A DNA stretch of 64,000 nucleotides from contig JADKCI010000004.1 of the NCBI GenBank assembly GCA_016714645.1, positions 601,501-665,500 on the forward strand, read 5' to 3'. Below, piece by piece: positions 44,639 through 54,035 of this stretch. A model generated the notes under the pieces. The model saw nothing but the letters and a program-made list of their open reading frames with translations, made no database searches and had not been told where the DNA came from. The translations under genes were made by a program, and so were the position numbers. The stretch's first letter is position 1, and the number at the start of each line of letters is the position of its first letter. The DNA is from Chromatiaceae bacterium (lineage in GTDB: Bacteria; Pseudomonadota; Gammaproteobacteria; Chromatiales; Chromatiaceae).

Positions 44639-45105
44639 CCGGCATCCTTGAGCAGGGCGTGATCACTACCACGGCCGATAAACTCATCAATTGGGCGCGT
44701 ACCGGGTCCATGTGGCCTATGACCTTTGGGCTTGCCTGCTGCGCTGTTGAGATGATGCAGGCCGGTGCGGCCCGCTATGACCTCGACCGCTTCGGCATGA
44801 TTTTCCGACCCAGCCCCCGTCAATCCGATGTCATGGTGGTTGCTGGCACCCTCTGCAATAAGATGGCCCCCGCTTTGCGTAAGGTCTATGACCAGATGGC
44901 GGAGCCGCGCTGGGTCATCTCCATGGGCTCCTGTGCCAATGGGGGCGGCTATTATCATTATTCCTATTCGGTGGTGCGCGGTTGTGACCGCATTGTTCCG
45001 GTGGATATATATGTCCCCGGCTGCCCGCCCACGGCCGAGGCCCTGCTTTACGGCATCCTGCAGTTGCAGAACAAAATCCGCCGTACCAACACCATAGCCC
45101 GCTGA
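44629..45105 (+). CDS. nuoB: NADH-quinone oxidoreductase subunit B
   Basis: Holds the terminal [4Fe-4S] cluster N2, which passes electrons to quinone. 158 residues. The ligands are the paired cysteines in FGLACCAVEMM, the cysteine in MGSCANGGG and that in VPGCPPTAEALLYG. The ATG at 44629 overlaps the nuoA end by 10 bp. Confidence 0.96.
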   Translation: MGIAGILEQGVITTTADKLINWARTGSMWPMTFGLACCAVEMMQAGAARYDLDRFGMIFRPSPRQSDVMVVAGTLCNKMAPALRKVYDQMAEPRWVISMGSCANGGGYYHYSYSVVRGCDRIVPVDIYVPGCPPTAEALLYGILQLQNKIRRTNTIAR

Positions 45106-45118
45106 GCAGCCACTCGTC

Positions 45119-45829
45119 ATGTCACAACAGGAATCGAGAACCGGCGACGCGCGACAAGATGCACTCGTGGATGCGATCGACCGTCACTTCGCCGGTAGCG
45201 ACTATCATCTGGAGTTCAGTCGCGGGGAGATGACGCTGGTCACCCAGGCGGAGGTTTGGTACGACCAGGCCCTGATCCTCCGCGATCACCCGGATTTTCT
45301 TTTCGCGCAACTCACGGATGTCTGTGGCGTGGATTTTGCCGCCTACGGCCAGTCCGAGTGGGAGACCGAGGCGGCCTCCAATACCGGATTCGGACGCGGT
45401 GCCGAGAGGAACGAGGCGTTTGCGGCCGATGATTCCAAACGATTCGCATCGGTCTATCATTTGCTGTCGATGAGCCATAACCGCCGGCTGCGGATTCGGG
45501 TCCAACTTGTCGGCCATCAGCCCATGGTGGACTCGGTGGTGGATATCTGGAGTGTGGCTAACTGGTTCGAGCGCGAGGCTTTCGATCTGTTTGGTATCCT
45601 CTATCGTGGTCACCCGGATCTACGTCGTATCCTTACCGACTACGGTTTTGTTGGCCATCCCTTCCGCAAGGACTTCCCGATCTTGGGCCATGTGGAGATG
45701 CGCTATGACCCAGAGCTTGCCCGCGTGGTCTATGAACCGGTCAGCATTGAGCCCCGCGTCCTGGTGGCGCGCGTAATTCGCTCCGATAGCCGCTTCGGCG
45801 ACGCCTCGCTGGACCGCCCCCATGCCTGA
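45119..45829 (+). CDS. nuoC: NADH-quinone oxidoreductase subunit C
   Basis: 30-kDa peripheral-arm subunit, 236 residues, separate from NuoD (not fused as in E. coli). WFEREAFDLFGILYRGHPDL and RILTDYGFVGHPFRKDFP are the family signature. It overlaps nuoD by 8 bp. Confidence 0.95.
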   Translation: MSQQESRTGDARQDALVDAIDRHFAGSDYHLEFSRGEMTLVTQAEVWYDQALILRDHPDFLFAQLTDVCGVDFAAYGQSEWETEAASNTGFGRGAERNEAFAADDSKRFASVYHLLSMSHNRRLRIRVQLVGHQPMVDSVVDIWSVANWFEREAFDLFGILYRGHPDLRRILTDYGFVGHPFRKDFPILGHVEMRYDPELARVVYEPVSIEPRVLVARVIRSDSRFGDASLDRPHA

Positions 45830-47081
45830 GATTCGCAATTACACCCTGAACTTTGGGCCTCAGCATCCCGCCGCTCATGGCGTCTTGCGCCTGGTGCTGG
45901 AGATGGATGGTGAGGTTATCGTCCGGGCCGATCCCCATGTCGGGCTGCTTCATCGGGGTACCGAAAAGCTGGCGGAGACCAAGCCCTATAACCAGAGTAT
46001 TGGCTACATGGATCGCCTGGACTATATGTCCATGCTCTGCAACGAGCATGGCTATGTCATGGCTATCGAGCGTTTGCTGGGTATCGAGGCGCCGATTCGC
46101 GCTCAATATATTCGAACCATGTTCGACGAGATCACCCGTCTCCTCAACCACCTGCTCTGGCTGGGGACCCATGGTCTGGACGTAGGCGCCATGACCATGT
46201 TTATTTATTGCTTCCGTGAGCGCGAAGATCTCATGGATTGTTACGAGGCGGTCTCTGGCGCGCGGATGCACGCGGGCTATTATCGGCCGGGTGGCGTCTA
46301 TCGTGATCTCCCGGAACAGATGCCCCGTTATCGCGAAGAGCCCAGCAAGTGGCATAGTGCCGCGGATTTTGCCCGGCGCAACACCTCCCGCCAGGGTTCG
46401 CTGTTGGACTTCATCGAAGACTTTACCCTGCGGTTCCCGGGTTACGTCGATGAGTACGAGACCCTGCTCACCGATAACCGTATCTGGAAGCAGCGCACCG
46501 TGGGTATCGGCGTCGTCTCGCCAGAGCGTGCCCTCCAGCTTGGCTTTACGGGCCCCATGATCCGGGGCTCTGGCTTTCCCTGGGACTTGCGTAAGAAACA
46601 GCCCTATGCCGCCTACGACCTGGTGGATTTCGATATCCCGGTGGGGCAGAACGGTGACAGCTACGATCGTTACCTGGTGCGCGTCGAGGAGATGCGCCAA
46701 GCTAACCGCATCATCAAGCAGTGCGTCGAGTGGCTGCGGGCCAACCCGGGTCCGGTCATGATCGACGACCACAAGATAGCCCCACCGCCTCGCGCCGAGA
46801 TGAAGGGCGATATGGAAGCCCTCATTCATCACTTCAAACTCTTTACCGAGGGCTATTGCCCGCCCGCGGGCGAGGTCTATGCCGCGGTAGAGGCCCCCAA
46901 GGGCGAGTTTGGTGTCTATCTGGTGTCGGACGGGGCCAATAAGCCCTACCGGGTCAAGATTCGCGCCCCAGGCTTTGCCCACCTATCGGCCATGGACGAG
47001 ATGGCGCGTGGGCACATGCTGGCGGATGTGGTGGCCATCATTGGCACCATGGACATCGTATTTGGGGAGATTGACCGCTGA
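45822..47081 (+). CDS. nuoD: NADH-quinone oxidoreductase subunit D
   Basis: 49-kDa subunit, 419 residues; forms with NuoB the quinone site. LNFGPQHPAAHGVLRLVLEM and DPHVGLLHRGTEKL are the N-terminal signatures; the quinone-binding tyrosine and histidine lie in QHPAAHG and MDRLDYMSM. It ends DIVFGEIDR. Confidence 0.96.
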   Translation: MPEIRNYTLNFGPQHPAAHGVLRLVLEMDGEVIVRADPHVGLLHRGTEKLAETKPYNQSIGYMDRLDYMSMLCNEHGYVMAIERLLGIEAPIRAQYIRTMFDEITRLLNHLLWLGTHGLDVGAMTMFIYCFREREDLMDCYEAVSGARMHAGYYRPGGVYRDLPEQMPRYREEPSKWHSAADFARRNTSRQGSLLDFIEDFTLRFPGYVDEYETLLTDNRIWKQRTVGIGVVSPERALQLGFTGPMIRGSGFPWDLRKKQPYAAYDLVDFDIPVGQNGDSYDRYLVRVEEMRQANRIIKQCVEWLRANPGPVMIDDHKIAPPPRAEMKGDMEALIHHFKLFTEGYCPPAGEVYAAVEAPKGEFGVYLVSDGANKPYRVKIRAPGFAHLSAMDEMARGHMLADVVAIIGTMDIVFGEIDR

Positions 47082-47611
47082 TGAGCTTCAGAAGCGTACC
47101 CCTGACCGTCCCGGCCCCGCGCGTGGTTAAGGAAGGTCTCTTTGACGCCACGACTCGTGCCGCTATTGACGCTTATATCACCCGCTATCCGGAGGAGTGG
47201 AAGCAGTCGGCGGTCATGCCGGCCCTGACCCTGGTGCAGGATTGGAACGGCGGCTGGCTGTCGCGGGAACTGATGGACGACGTTGCCCGCTATTTGGATA
47301 TGCCCGCCATCGCCGTCTATGAGGTGGCGACCTTTTACAACATGTATGACCTTGAGCCCACGGCCAAAAATAAGGTCTGCGTGTGCAATAGCATTTCCTG
47401 CATGTTGAACGGATCGGAAGAACTCATCGCGCACGTCGAACACCAATACGGCCTCAAACCCGGCCAGACCAGCAGCGATGGCCGCTTCACCTTCAAGGAG
47501 GTTGAGTGCCTGGGTGCCTGCCGGCATGCACCGGTGGTACTGGTGGGTCATACCTATCACGAGGGACTGACCCCCGAAGCCCTGGATAAGCTGATTGAGG
47601 GGTTGGGTTAA
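47081..47611 (+). CDS. nuoE: NADH-quinone oxidoreductase subunit E
   Basis: 24-kDa subunit with a [2Fe-2S] cluster (N1a), 176 residues. Ligands: CVCNSISC, where C-x4-C provides two, and ECLGACRHAP, where C-x3-C provides the other two. The start overlaps the nuoD stop (TGATG). Confidence 0.95.
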   Translation: MSFRSVPLTVPAPRVVKEGLFDATTRAAIDAYITRYPEEWKQSAVMPALTLVQDWNGGWLSRELMDDVARYLDMPAIAVYEVATFYNMYDLEPTAKNKVCVCNSISCMLNGSEELIAHVEHQYGLKPGQTSSDGRFTFKEVECLGACRHAPVVLVGHTYHEGLTPEALDKLIEGLG

Positions 47612-48894
47612 TGGACGAGCGTCAGAACACCGTCTGCTTCCGTACCCTGCATCTGGATCAGCCCTGGACGCTGGCGGCTTATCGCAGTGTCGGCGGCTAC
47701 AGCCAGTGGGAGAAAATTCTGCGGGAGCGGACGGACCCCAACGACATCATTAATGAGTTGAAACTCTCCAATCTGCGTGGGCGGGGTGGGGCGGGCTTCC
47801 CGACGGGGCTCAAGTGGAGCTTCATGCCGCGCAAGGAGCCGGGCCAGAAGTACCTGGTCTGCAACTCGGACGAGGGCGAGCCGGGCACCTGCAAGGACCG
47901 CGACATCCTGCGCTACAACCCGCACCAGTTGATCGAGGGTATGGCCATTGCGGGTTACTGCATTGGCGCCACGGTGGGCTACAACTATATCCGCGGGGAG
48001 TTTTACGAGCCGATCGCCCGCTTCGAGGCCGCCCTGAGCGAGGCTTACCAGGCGGGCCTGCTGGGACGGGACATTGCCGGGAGTGGCGTCGATTTCGATT
48101 TGTATGTTCACCTTGGCGCGGGGGCTTACATCTGCGGCGAGGAGACGGCTTTACTCGAGTCCCTGGAGGGCAAAAAGGGCCAGCCTCGTTACAAGCCCCC
48201 CTTCCCGGCCCAAGTGGGGCTCTATGGCCAGCCCACCACTATCAATAACACCGAATCCCTGGCATCGGTGCCCGTGATTCTGGAGCGGGGTGGGCGGTGG
48301 TTCCTGGAACAGGGCTTGCCCAATAATGGTGGACTCAAGCTCTTTTCCGTGACGGGGCATGTCGAGAAACCGGATAATTTCGAGGTACCTCTGGGTACCC
48401 CCTTCAAGGACCTGCTGGCCATGGCCGGTGGCGTCAAGGGCGGGCGCAAGCTCAAGGCGGTGATCCCCGGTGGCTCATCGACTCCGGTGGTGCCAGGAGA
48501 TGTCATGTTGGGCGTCACCATGGACTACGACGCCATTGCCAAGGTTGGGTCCATGCTGGGTTCTGGGGCGGTTATCGTCCTCGCCGAGGGTACCGACATG
48601 GTCAAGGTCCTGTCTAATCTGTCCCATTTCTATGCCGCCGAGTCTTGCGGCCAATGCACACCTTGCCGCGAGGGCACGGGCTGGCTGGCTCGGGTGCTGC
48701 ACCGCATTCTGCATGGCCAGGGTCGGCCGGAAGATCTCGAGCTCCTCGATACCGTGGCGGGCCATATCGGCGGACGTACCATCTGTGCCCTGGGGGACGC
48801 GGCGGCCATGCCGGTGCAAAGCTTCCTCAAGCATTACCGGCATGAATTCGCCCATTACATCGAACATGGCAGGGGCCTGGTTGAGGTCGCATGA
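47611..48894 (+). CDS. nuoF: NADH-quinone oxidoreductase subunit F
   Basis: 51-kDa subunit: NADH and FMN site plus cluster N3. 427 residues. NADH/FMN loop GRGGAGFPTGLKWSF, CNSDEGEPGTCKDRDI, and cluster ligands in ESCGQCTPCREGTGW with the last cysteine in GRTICALGDAAA. Starts at the nuoE stop (TAATG). Confidence 0.96.
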   Translation: MDERQNTVCFRTLHLDQPWTLAAYRSVGGYSQWEKILRERTDPNDIINELKLSNLRGRGGAGFPTGLKWSFMPRKEPGQKYLVCNSDEGEPGTCKDRDILRYNPHQLIEGMAIAGYCIGATVGYNYIRGEFYEPIARFEAALSEAYQAGLLGRDIAGSGVDFDLYVHLGAGAYICGEETALLESLEGKKGQPRYKPPFPAQVGLYGQPTTINNTESLASVPVILERGGRWFLEQGLPNNGGLKLFSVTGHVEKPDNFEVPLGTPFKDLLAMAGGVKGGRKLKAVIPGGSSTPVVPGDVMLGVTMDYDAIAKVGSMLGSGAVIVLAEGTDMVKVLSNLSHFYAAESCGQCTPCREGTGWLARVLHRILHGQGRPEDLELLDTVAGHIGGRTICALGDAAAMPVQSFLKHYRHEFAHYIEHGRGLVEVA

Positions 48895-48922
48895 AAGGGC
48901 GGCCTCCCACTGAGATAGCGCA

Positions 48923-51286
48923 ATGACGGACAAGGTCACAATCGATATCGACGGTCGCGCCTGCGAGGCGCAACCGGGAGAAATGGTTATAGCGGTCGCT
49001 GATCGCGAGGGGATCTCTATCCCGCGCTTTTGCTACCACAAAAAGCTGTCCATTGCCGCTAACTGTCGCATGTGCCTGGTGGAGGTGGAGCAGAACGGGC
49101 GCCCCTTCCCAAAGCCAGTGCCCGCCTGTTCTACCCCCGTATGCGCCGGTCTCAAGGTTCTGACCCGCTCCCCCAAGGCCCTGGAGGCCCAGAAGGGGAC
49201 CATGGAGTTCCTGCTCATCAATCACCCCCTGGATTGCCCCATTTGCGATCAGGGCGGGGAGTGCGAGTTGCAGGATGTCGCCATGGGCTATGGCCGTGAC
49301 GTCTCGCGCTACATCGAGGGCAAGCGGGTCGTACAGGACGAGAATCTGGGCGCCCTCATCGCTACCGACATGACGCGCTGCATCCATTGCACCCGCTGCG
49401 TGCGGTTCGGCGCCGAGATTGCCGGTGTGCGTGAACTCGGCGCCACAGGGCGCGGCGAGTATGTCCGCATCGGTACCTTTGTCGAACACGCCATGGCCCA
49501 TGAGCTGTCCGGCAACATCATCGACCTCTGCCCGGTTGGCGCCCTGACCTCCAAGCCCTATCGTTTCCAGGCCCGTGCCTGGGAGCTTAGCCAAGTCGAC
49601 GGCTTGGCGCCGCATGATGGCCTGGGCTCCAACCTGCACCTGCATGTGCGCCGCAACCAGGTGATGCGAGTCCATCCGCGCGACAACGAGGCCATCAACG
49701 AGACCTGGATCTCGGACCGGGACCGCTTCAGTTACGAGGGCCTCTACACCGAGGACCGGCTGCTGTCGCCCCTGGTCAAGAAGGACGGTGCCTGGCAGGC
49801 TATTGGCTGGTCCGAGGCCTTACAACTGGCCGCCACCCAACTCAAGTCCGCTGGCAGCCAGCTTGGGGCCCTGATTTCGCCCGCCGCAACCCTGGAAGAG
49901 ATGTTCCTGGCCCAAAAGCTGGTGCGCGGCCTGGGCTCCCCCGACATTGATACCCGTCTGCGTCAGCAGGACTTCCGCGGCGACGCGACCGATCCCTTGC
50001 TGCCCTGGCTGGGGTTGGCCATCGCGGATGTCGAGAAGCAGGGGGCCATTCTGCTGGTCGGGTCTGACATCCGGGCCGAAATCCCCTTGCTGGCCCACCG
50101 CATCCGCAAGGCGGCCATGGAAAACCAGGCCAGGGTCGTGACCGTCAATCCCTACGCCTTGGCCCTGACCTTCCCGGCGGAGCAATTTACCGGTACGCCC
50201 ACGGCCAATCTCGGGGACCTAGCGGCTATCGCCAAGGCCCTGGGTGCCAAGGGCGGGCCTGGCAATGTTAAAGACCTCATCGCCCACGTCACACCCAATG
50301 ATCGGCATCAGGCGAGCGCCCAAGCCTTGCTCCAGGCCGAATCCGGTGTGGTCCTGCTGGGCGCCCTGGCGGCGGCCCATCCCGACTATGCCCTCTTAAA
50401 GGCCTTGGCCAGCATCGTTGCCAAAGCCGCCAAGCTTAGGCTGGGATTTCTACCTGCGGCGGCCAATGCCGCAGGTGCCGCTCTGGCGGGGGCCCTGCCT
50501 CAGGTCGAGCCTGGCGCCAAGGCGGTAGCTACTCCTGGCGCCTCGATTGACACCCTGCTGGCGGAGCCCCGCAAGGCCTATCTGCTGTGGAATGTCGAAC
50601 CGGGTCATGACCTGGCCGATCCGGCCCTGGCGGCCAAGGCCCTGGCCCGGGCGGATTTCGTTGTGGCCTGCGTGTCCCATCGCGGCGCCTCCGTCGAGGC
50701 GGTCGCGGACCTGATGCTGCCCATTGCCGCCTTTGCGGAGACCTCCGGGACCCTGGTCAACGCGGAACTGACCTGGCAGGCCTTCCGTGGGGTTGTCTCC
50801 CCGCCGGGCGAGGCGCGGCCGGGTTGGAAGATTCTGAGGGTGTTGGGTAATCTTCTTAATCTCGAGGGTTTTGACCAGGATAGTTCGCTCCAGGTGGCTG
50901 ACGAGGTCCGCGAGGTGTGCGAGGGTGCCAGCCCGAGCAATGCCCTACGTGGGCATGTCAAGGCCAAGCCCGCGGCGCAGGCGGACCTCTGGCGCCTCGG
51001 CAACGTCCCCCTTTACCGGCTGGATACCCTGGTGCGGCGGGCCCCTGCCCTGCAACGCGTCCCGGGCGCGGGCTGTTTCTCCGTCCATCTCCATCCCGAT
51101 CAGGCCACCGCCCTGGGTCTGGCGGCCGGCGATGCCGTTACCATCACCCAGGGCGAGGCCAGCGCCCGGAGCAAGGTCGCACTGAGCGAGGCCATCCCCC
51201 TAGGCTGCGCGCGCATTCCGGCGGCGGTGGCTGGCAGCGAGACCCTGGGCGTTCAGATCGGCCCCGTCGTGATCGCCAAGGAATGA
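48923..51286 (+). CDS. nuoG: NADH-quinone oxidoreductase subunit G
   Basis: 75-kDa subunit, 787 residues. N-terminal [2Fe-2S] site: CYHKKLSIAANCRMCLVEVE and ACSTPVCAG; His-ligated N5 site: NHPLDCPICDQGGECELQD; N4 site: RCIHCTRCVRFG and DLCPVGALTSKPY. The C-terminal molybdopterin-like domain is catalytically empty in this family. The E. coli-type extra N7 ligands are not obvious. Confidence 0.96.
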   Translation: MTDKVTIDIDGRACEAQPGEMVIAVADREGISIPRFCYHKKLSIAANCRMCLVEVEQNGRPFPKPVPACSTPVCAGLKVLTRSPKALEAQKGTMEFLLINHPLDCPICDQGGECELQDVAMGYGRDVSRYIEGKRVVQDENLGALIATDMTRCIHCTRCVRFGAEIAGVRELGATGRGEYVRIGTFVEHAMAHELSGNIIDLCPVGALTSKPYRFQARAWELSQVDGLAPHDGLGSNLHLHVRRNQVMRVHPRDNEAINETWISDRDRFSYEGLYTEDRLLSPLVKKDGAWQAIGWSEALQLAATQLKSAGSQLGALISPAATLEEMFLAQKLVRGLGSPDIDTRLRQQDFRGDATDPLLPWLGLAIADVEKQGAILLVGSDIRAEIPLLAHRIRKAAMENQARVVTVNPYALALTFPAEQFTGTPTANLGDLAAIAKALGAKGGPGNVKDLIAHVTPNDRHQASAQALLQAESGVVLLGALAAAHPDYALLKALASIVAKAAKLRLGFLPAAANAAGAALAGALPQVEPGAKAVATPGASIDTLLAEPRKAYLLWNVEPGHDLADPALAAKALARADFVVACVSHRGASVEAVADLMLPIAAFAETSGTLVNAELTWQAFRGVVSPPGEARPGWKILRVLGNLLNLEGFDQDSSLQVADEVREVCEGASPSNALRGHVKAKPAAQADLWRLGNVPLYRLDTLVRRAPALQRVPGAGCFSVHLHPDQATALGLAAGDAVTITQGEASARSKVALSEAIPLGCARIPAAVAGSETLGVQIGPVVIAKE

Positions 51287-51300
51287 GAGCGGATTGAATC

Positions 51301-52335
51301 ATGATTGATCTCTGGAATTCCCTGCCGGAAGTCATCCGGATCCTGCTGAAGATCGTGGTGATCCTCGGGCCCCTGATGGGCCTGGTGGCCTACTACACCC
51401 TGGCGGAACGCAAAATCATCGGCTACATGCAGATCCGCATCGGCCCCAACCGGGTCGGTCCCCGCGGCCTGCTTCAGCCTATTGCCGACGCCCTCAAGCT
51501 GATGTTCAAGGAGATCATTCTGCCGACCCGGGCGGATAAGACGCTTTTCATCATCGCCCCCCTTCTGACCCTGGGCCCGGCCCTGGCGGCCTGGGCCGTC
51601 TTTCCCTTCGACGAGGGCCTGGTGCTGGCGGATGTCGATGCCGGTCTGCTCTACATCCTGGCCCTGACCTCACTGGGGGTTTATGGCGTCATCATCGCGG
51701 GCTGGGCCTCCAATTCCAAATATGCCCTCTTAGGTGCCTTGCGCTCCGGGGCTCAGATCGTGGCTTATGAGATCGCCATGGGCTTCGCCCTGGTGGGCGT
51801 CTTGGTGGCCGCCGGCAGTCTCAATCTGGGCGACATCGTCCGGGCCCAGGAGGGCAACATCCTGACCTGGTTCTGGCTCCCGCTCCTGCCCCTCTTCGGT
51901 GTCTATTTCATCTCTGGCCTCGCTGAGACAAACCGCGCGCCCTTTGATGTAGCGGAGGGTGAATCCGAGATCGTCGCGGGCTTCCATGTTGAATACTCGG
52001 GCATGACCTTCGCCGTCTTCTTCCTCGGCGAATATGCTAACATGATCCTTATCTCGGCCCTGTCCGCCCTCATGTTCCTGGGCGGCTGGCTGTCGCCCCT
52101 GCCGGCGGCCTGGGTCGAGGGCATTTTTCCGCTCGATAGTGGCTTCCACTGGTTGCTGCTCAAGACCTTTTTCTTCATGTTTCTCTTCCTGTGGTTCCGT
52201 GCCACCTTCCCCAGATATCGCTACGACCAGATCATGCGCCTGGGTTGGAAGGTCTTCATCCCGATCACCATCGTCTGGATTCTGGTCGTCGGGCTCGCGG
52301 TCTTGTACAAGCTGCCCCCCTGGTGGTCGGCCTGA
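51301..52335 (+). CDS. nuoH: NADH-quinone oxidoreductase subunit H
   Basis: ND1-type subunit at the joint of the two arms, 344 residues, eight helices. YMQIRIGPNRVGPRGLLQPI and AETNRAPFDVAEGESEIVAG are signature loops near the quinone channel. The conserved YSGMTFAVFFLGEYANMI follows. Confidence 0.96.
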   Translation: MIDLWNSLPEVIRILLKIVVILGPLMGLVAYYTLAERKIIGYMQIRIGPNRVGPRGLLQPIADALKLMFKEIILPTRADKTLFIIAPLLTLGPALAAWAVFPFDEGLVLADVDAGLLYILALTSLGVYGVIIAGWASNSKYALLGALRSGAQIVAYEIAMGFALVGVLVAAGSLNLGDIVRAQEGNILTWFWLPLLPLFGVYFISGLAETNRAPFDVAEGESEIVAGFHVEYSGMTFAVFFLGEYANMILISALSALMFLGGWLSPLPAAWVEGIFPLDSGFHWLLLKTFFFMFLFLWFRATFPRYRYDQIMRLGWKVFIPITIVWILVVGLAVLYKLPPWWSA

Positions 52336-52352
52336 CGAAGAGGGGATAGAGA

Positions 52353-52844
52353 ATGCTGCAAACCATGCGCGATTATCTGCGGAGCCTGCTGCTCATTGAG
52401 CTATTCCAGGGGCTGGGTGTCACTGGCCGCTACTTCTTCCGGAAGAAAATCACCGTTCAGTATCCGGAGGAAAAGGCGCCCCTCTCGCCGCGTTTCCGTG
52501 GTCTCCATGCCCTGCGCCGTTACGAGAACGGTGAGGAGCGTTGTATCGCCTGCAAGTTGTGCGAGGCGACCTGCCCGGCCCTGGCCATAACAATCGAGGC
52601 AGAGCCCCGCGAGGACGGCAGTCGCCGCACCACGCGCTACGACATTGATCTCTTTAAGTGCATCTATTGCGGCTTTTGCGAAGAGTCCTGCCCCGTGGAC
52701 TCCATCGTCGAAACCTCGATTTACGAATACTGCTTCGAGAATCGTGACGAGAGCATCATGACCAAGGAGCGGTTGCTGGCCATCGGCGACCAGTACGAGG
52801 ACGAGATTGCCGCGGCGCTATCGGCGGATTCACGCTACCGTTAG
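52353..52844 (+). CDS. nuoI: NADH-quinone oxidoreductase subunit I
   Basis: Carries two [4Fe-4S] clusters (N6a, N6b), 163 residues: CIACKLCEATCP and CIYCGFCEESCP. The N-terminal amphipathic helix (QTMRDYLRSLLLIELFQGLG) anchors it to the membrane. Confidence 0.97.
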   Translation: MLQTMRDYLRSLLLIELFQGLGVTGRYFFRKKITVQYPEEKAPLSPRFRGLHALRRYENGEERCIACKLCEATCPALAITIEAEPREDGSRRTTRYDIDLFKCIYCGFCEESCPVDSIVETSIYEYCFENRDESIMTKERLLAIGDQYEDEIAAALSADSRYR

Positions 52845-52912
52845 GCGCCGAATTGCGCCTTACACCTGATCCAATGGCTGACAGACCTACTTAAACCGGA
52901 CCGGACCAAGAC

Positions 52913-53650
52913 ATGGGCTTCGAAAAGTTTCTCTTCTATGTCCTGGCGGCGACGGTAATCGCCGCGGCCGGCATGGTGGTCACGCGCCGCAACCCAGTGC
53001 ATGCGGTACTCTTTCTCGTGGTGGCCTTCGTGGCGAGCGCCATGCTCTGGATATTGATGGACGCGGAGTTTCTCGCCATCAGCCTGGTTCTGGTTTACGT
53101 CGGCGCCGTGTTGGTCCTCTTCCTGTTCGTTATCATGATGCTGGACGTCGACATCGCCACCCTGAAGGCTCAGTTTATCCGCCACCTCCCCCTCGCCCTG
53201 GTGGTTGGGGTGATCATGCTGATTGAGATCTTCATGGTGGTCGGCCCCGGCAACTTCGGTGGCGAGTCCTTCCCGACTCCGGCCCACCATGGCGCCGACT
53301 ACAGTAATACCCGCGAGCTCGGCCTCTTGCTTTACAGCGTCTATCTCTACCCCTTTGAGATAGCGGCCGTGATCCTGCTGGTGGCCATCGTTGCCGCCAT
53401 CCGCCTGACTCTGCGTCACCGCCCGGACACCAAGTATATTGATCCCTCCCGGCAGGTCTATGTCCGCAAGGGTCCGGACCGGGTGCGAATCGTGCGGATG
53501 CCGCCCGAGCCTCGGCGGGTGCCGCCCACTACCCCCAGACGGTCACCGCCCAAGGCAAGGAGGACGCATCATGATCGAACTCTCCGATTATCTGATGCTG
53601 GGTGGAATCCTCTTTTCCATCAGCGTCGCGGGTATCTTCATCAATCGTAA
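52913..53650 (+). CDS. nuoJ: NADH-quinone oxidoreductase subunit J (3' end probably frameshifted)
   Basis: ND6-type membrane subunit with five helices (KFLFYVLAATVIAAAGMVV onward; EFLAISLVLVYVGAVLVLF is TM3). As written it has 245 residues and runs 80 bp into nuoK, with an arginine-rich end unlike the family. In another frame from about 53.52 kb the text reads AHYPQTVTAQGKEDAS and stops in an ATGA with the nuoK start, which is the neat operon junction expected. A one-base slip near 53.51-53.53 kb, real or technical, would explain this; the true protein would be about 220 residues. Confidence 0.88.
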   Translation: MGFEKFLFYVLAATVIAAAGMVVTRRNPVHAVLFLVVAFVASAMLWILMDAEFLAISLVLVYVGAVLVLFLFVIMMLDVDIATLKAQFIRHLPLALVVGVIMLIEIFMVVGPGNFGGESFPTPAHHGADYSNTRELGLLLYSVYLYPFEIAAVILLVAIVAAIRLTLRHRPDTKYIDPSRQVYVRKGPDRVRIVRMPPEPRRVPPTTPRRSPPKARRTHHDRTLRLSDAGWNPLFHQRRGYLHQS

Positions 53651-53876
53651 GAACCTCATCGTCCTGCTGATGTGCATCGAGTTGATGCTCCTGGCGGTCA
53701 ATATGAACTTCATCGCCTTCTCCCATTTCCTGGGCGATATGTCGGGTCAGGTGTTTGTTTTCTTTATCCTGACCGTCGCCGCCGCCGAGGCGGCTATCGG
53801 CCTCGCCATTCTCGTGGTGCTGTTCCGCAACCGGCGCACCATCGATGTCGAGGACCTGGATGCCCTCAAGGGTTAG
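53571..53876 (+). CDS. nuoK: NADH-quinone oxidoreductase subunit K
   Basis: ND4L-type subunit of 101 residues and three helices. NLIVLLMCIELMLLAVNMNF holds the conserved glutamate of TM2, and AEAAIGLAILVVLFRNRRTI that of TM3. AAGGAGG lies before the ATG. A 159-bp gap without a gene follows before nuoL. Confidence 0.96.
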   Translation: MIELSDYLMLGGILFSISVAGIFINRKNLIVLLMCIELMLLAVNMNFIAFSHFLGDMSGQVFVFFILTVAAAEAAIGLAILVVLFRNRRTIDVEDLDALKG

Positions 53877-54035
53877 CCCGGGGCGGACTGGGTCGAAAGT
53901 TCGGGACGGGAACAACAGGGCTTGTTCGATCAGTGTTAGGCTGGGGATGGCCGGGTTGGGATGCAATTGAATCCCGATAATCCCGTCACTTAATCGCGGC
54001 GTCGGCGGAACAGAGCATAAAGAGCAGACAAGCAG

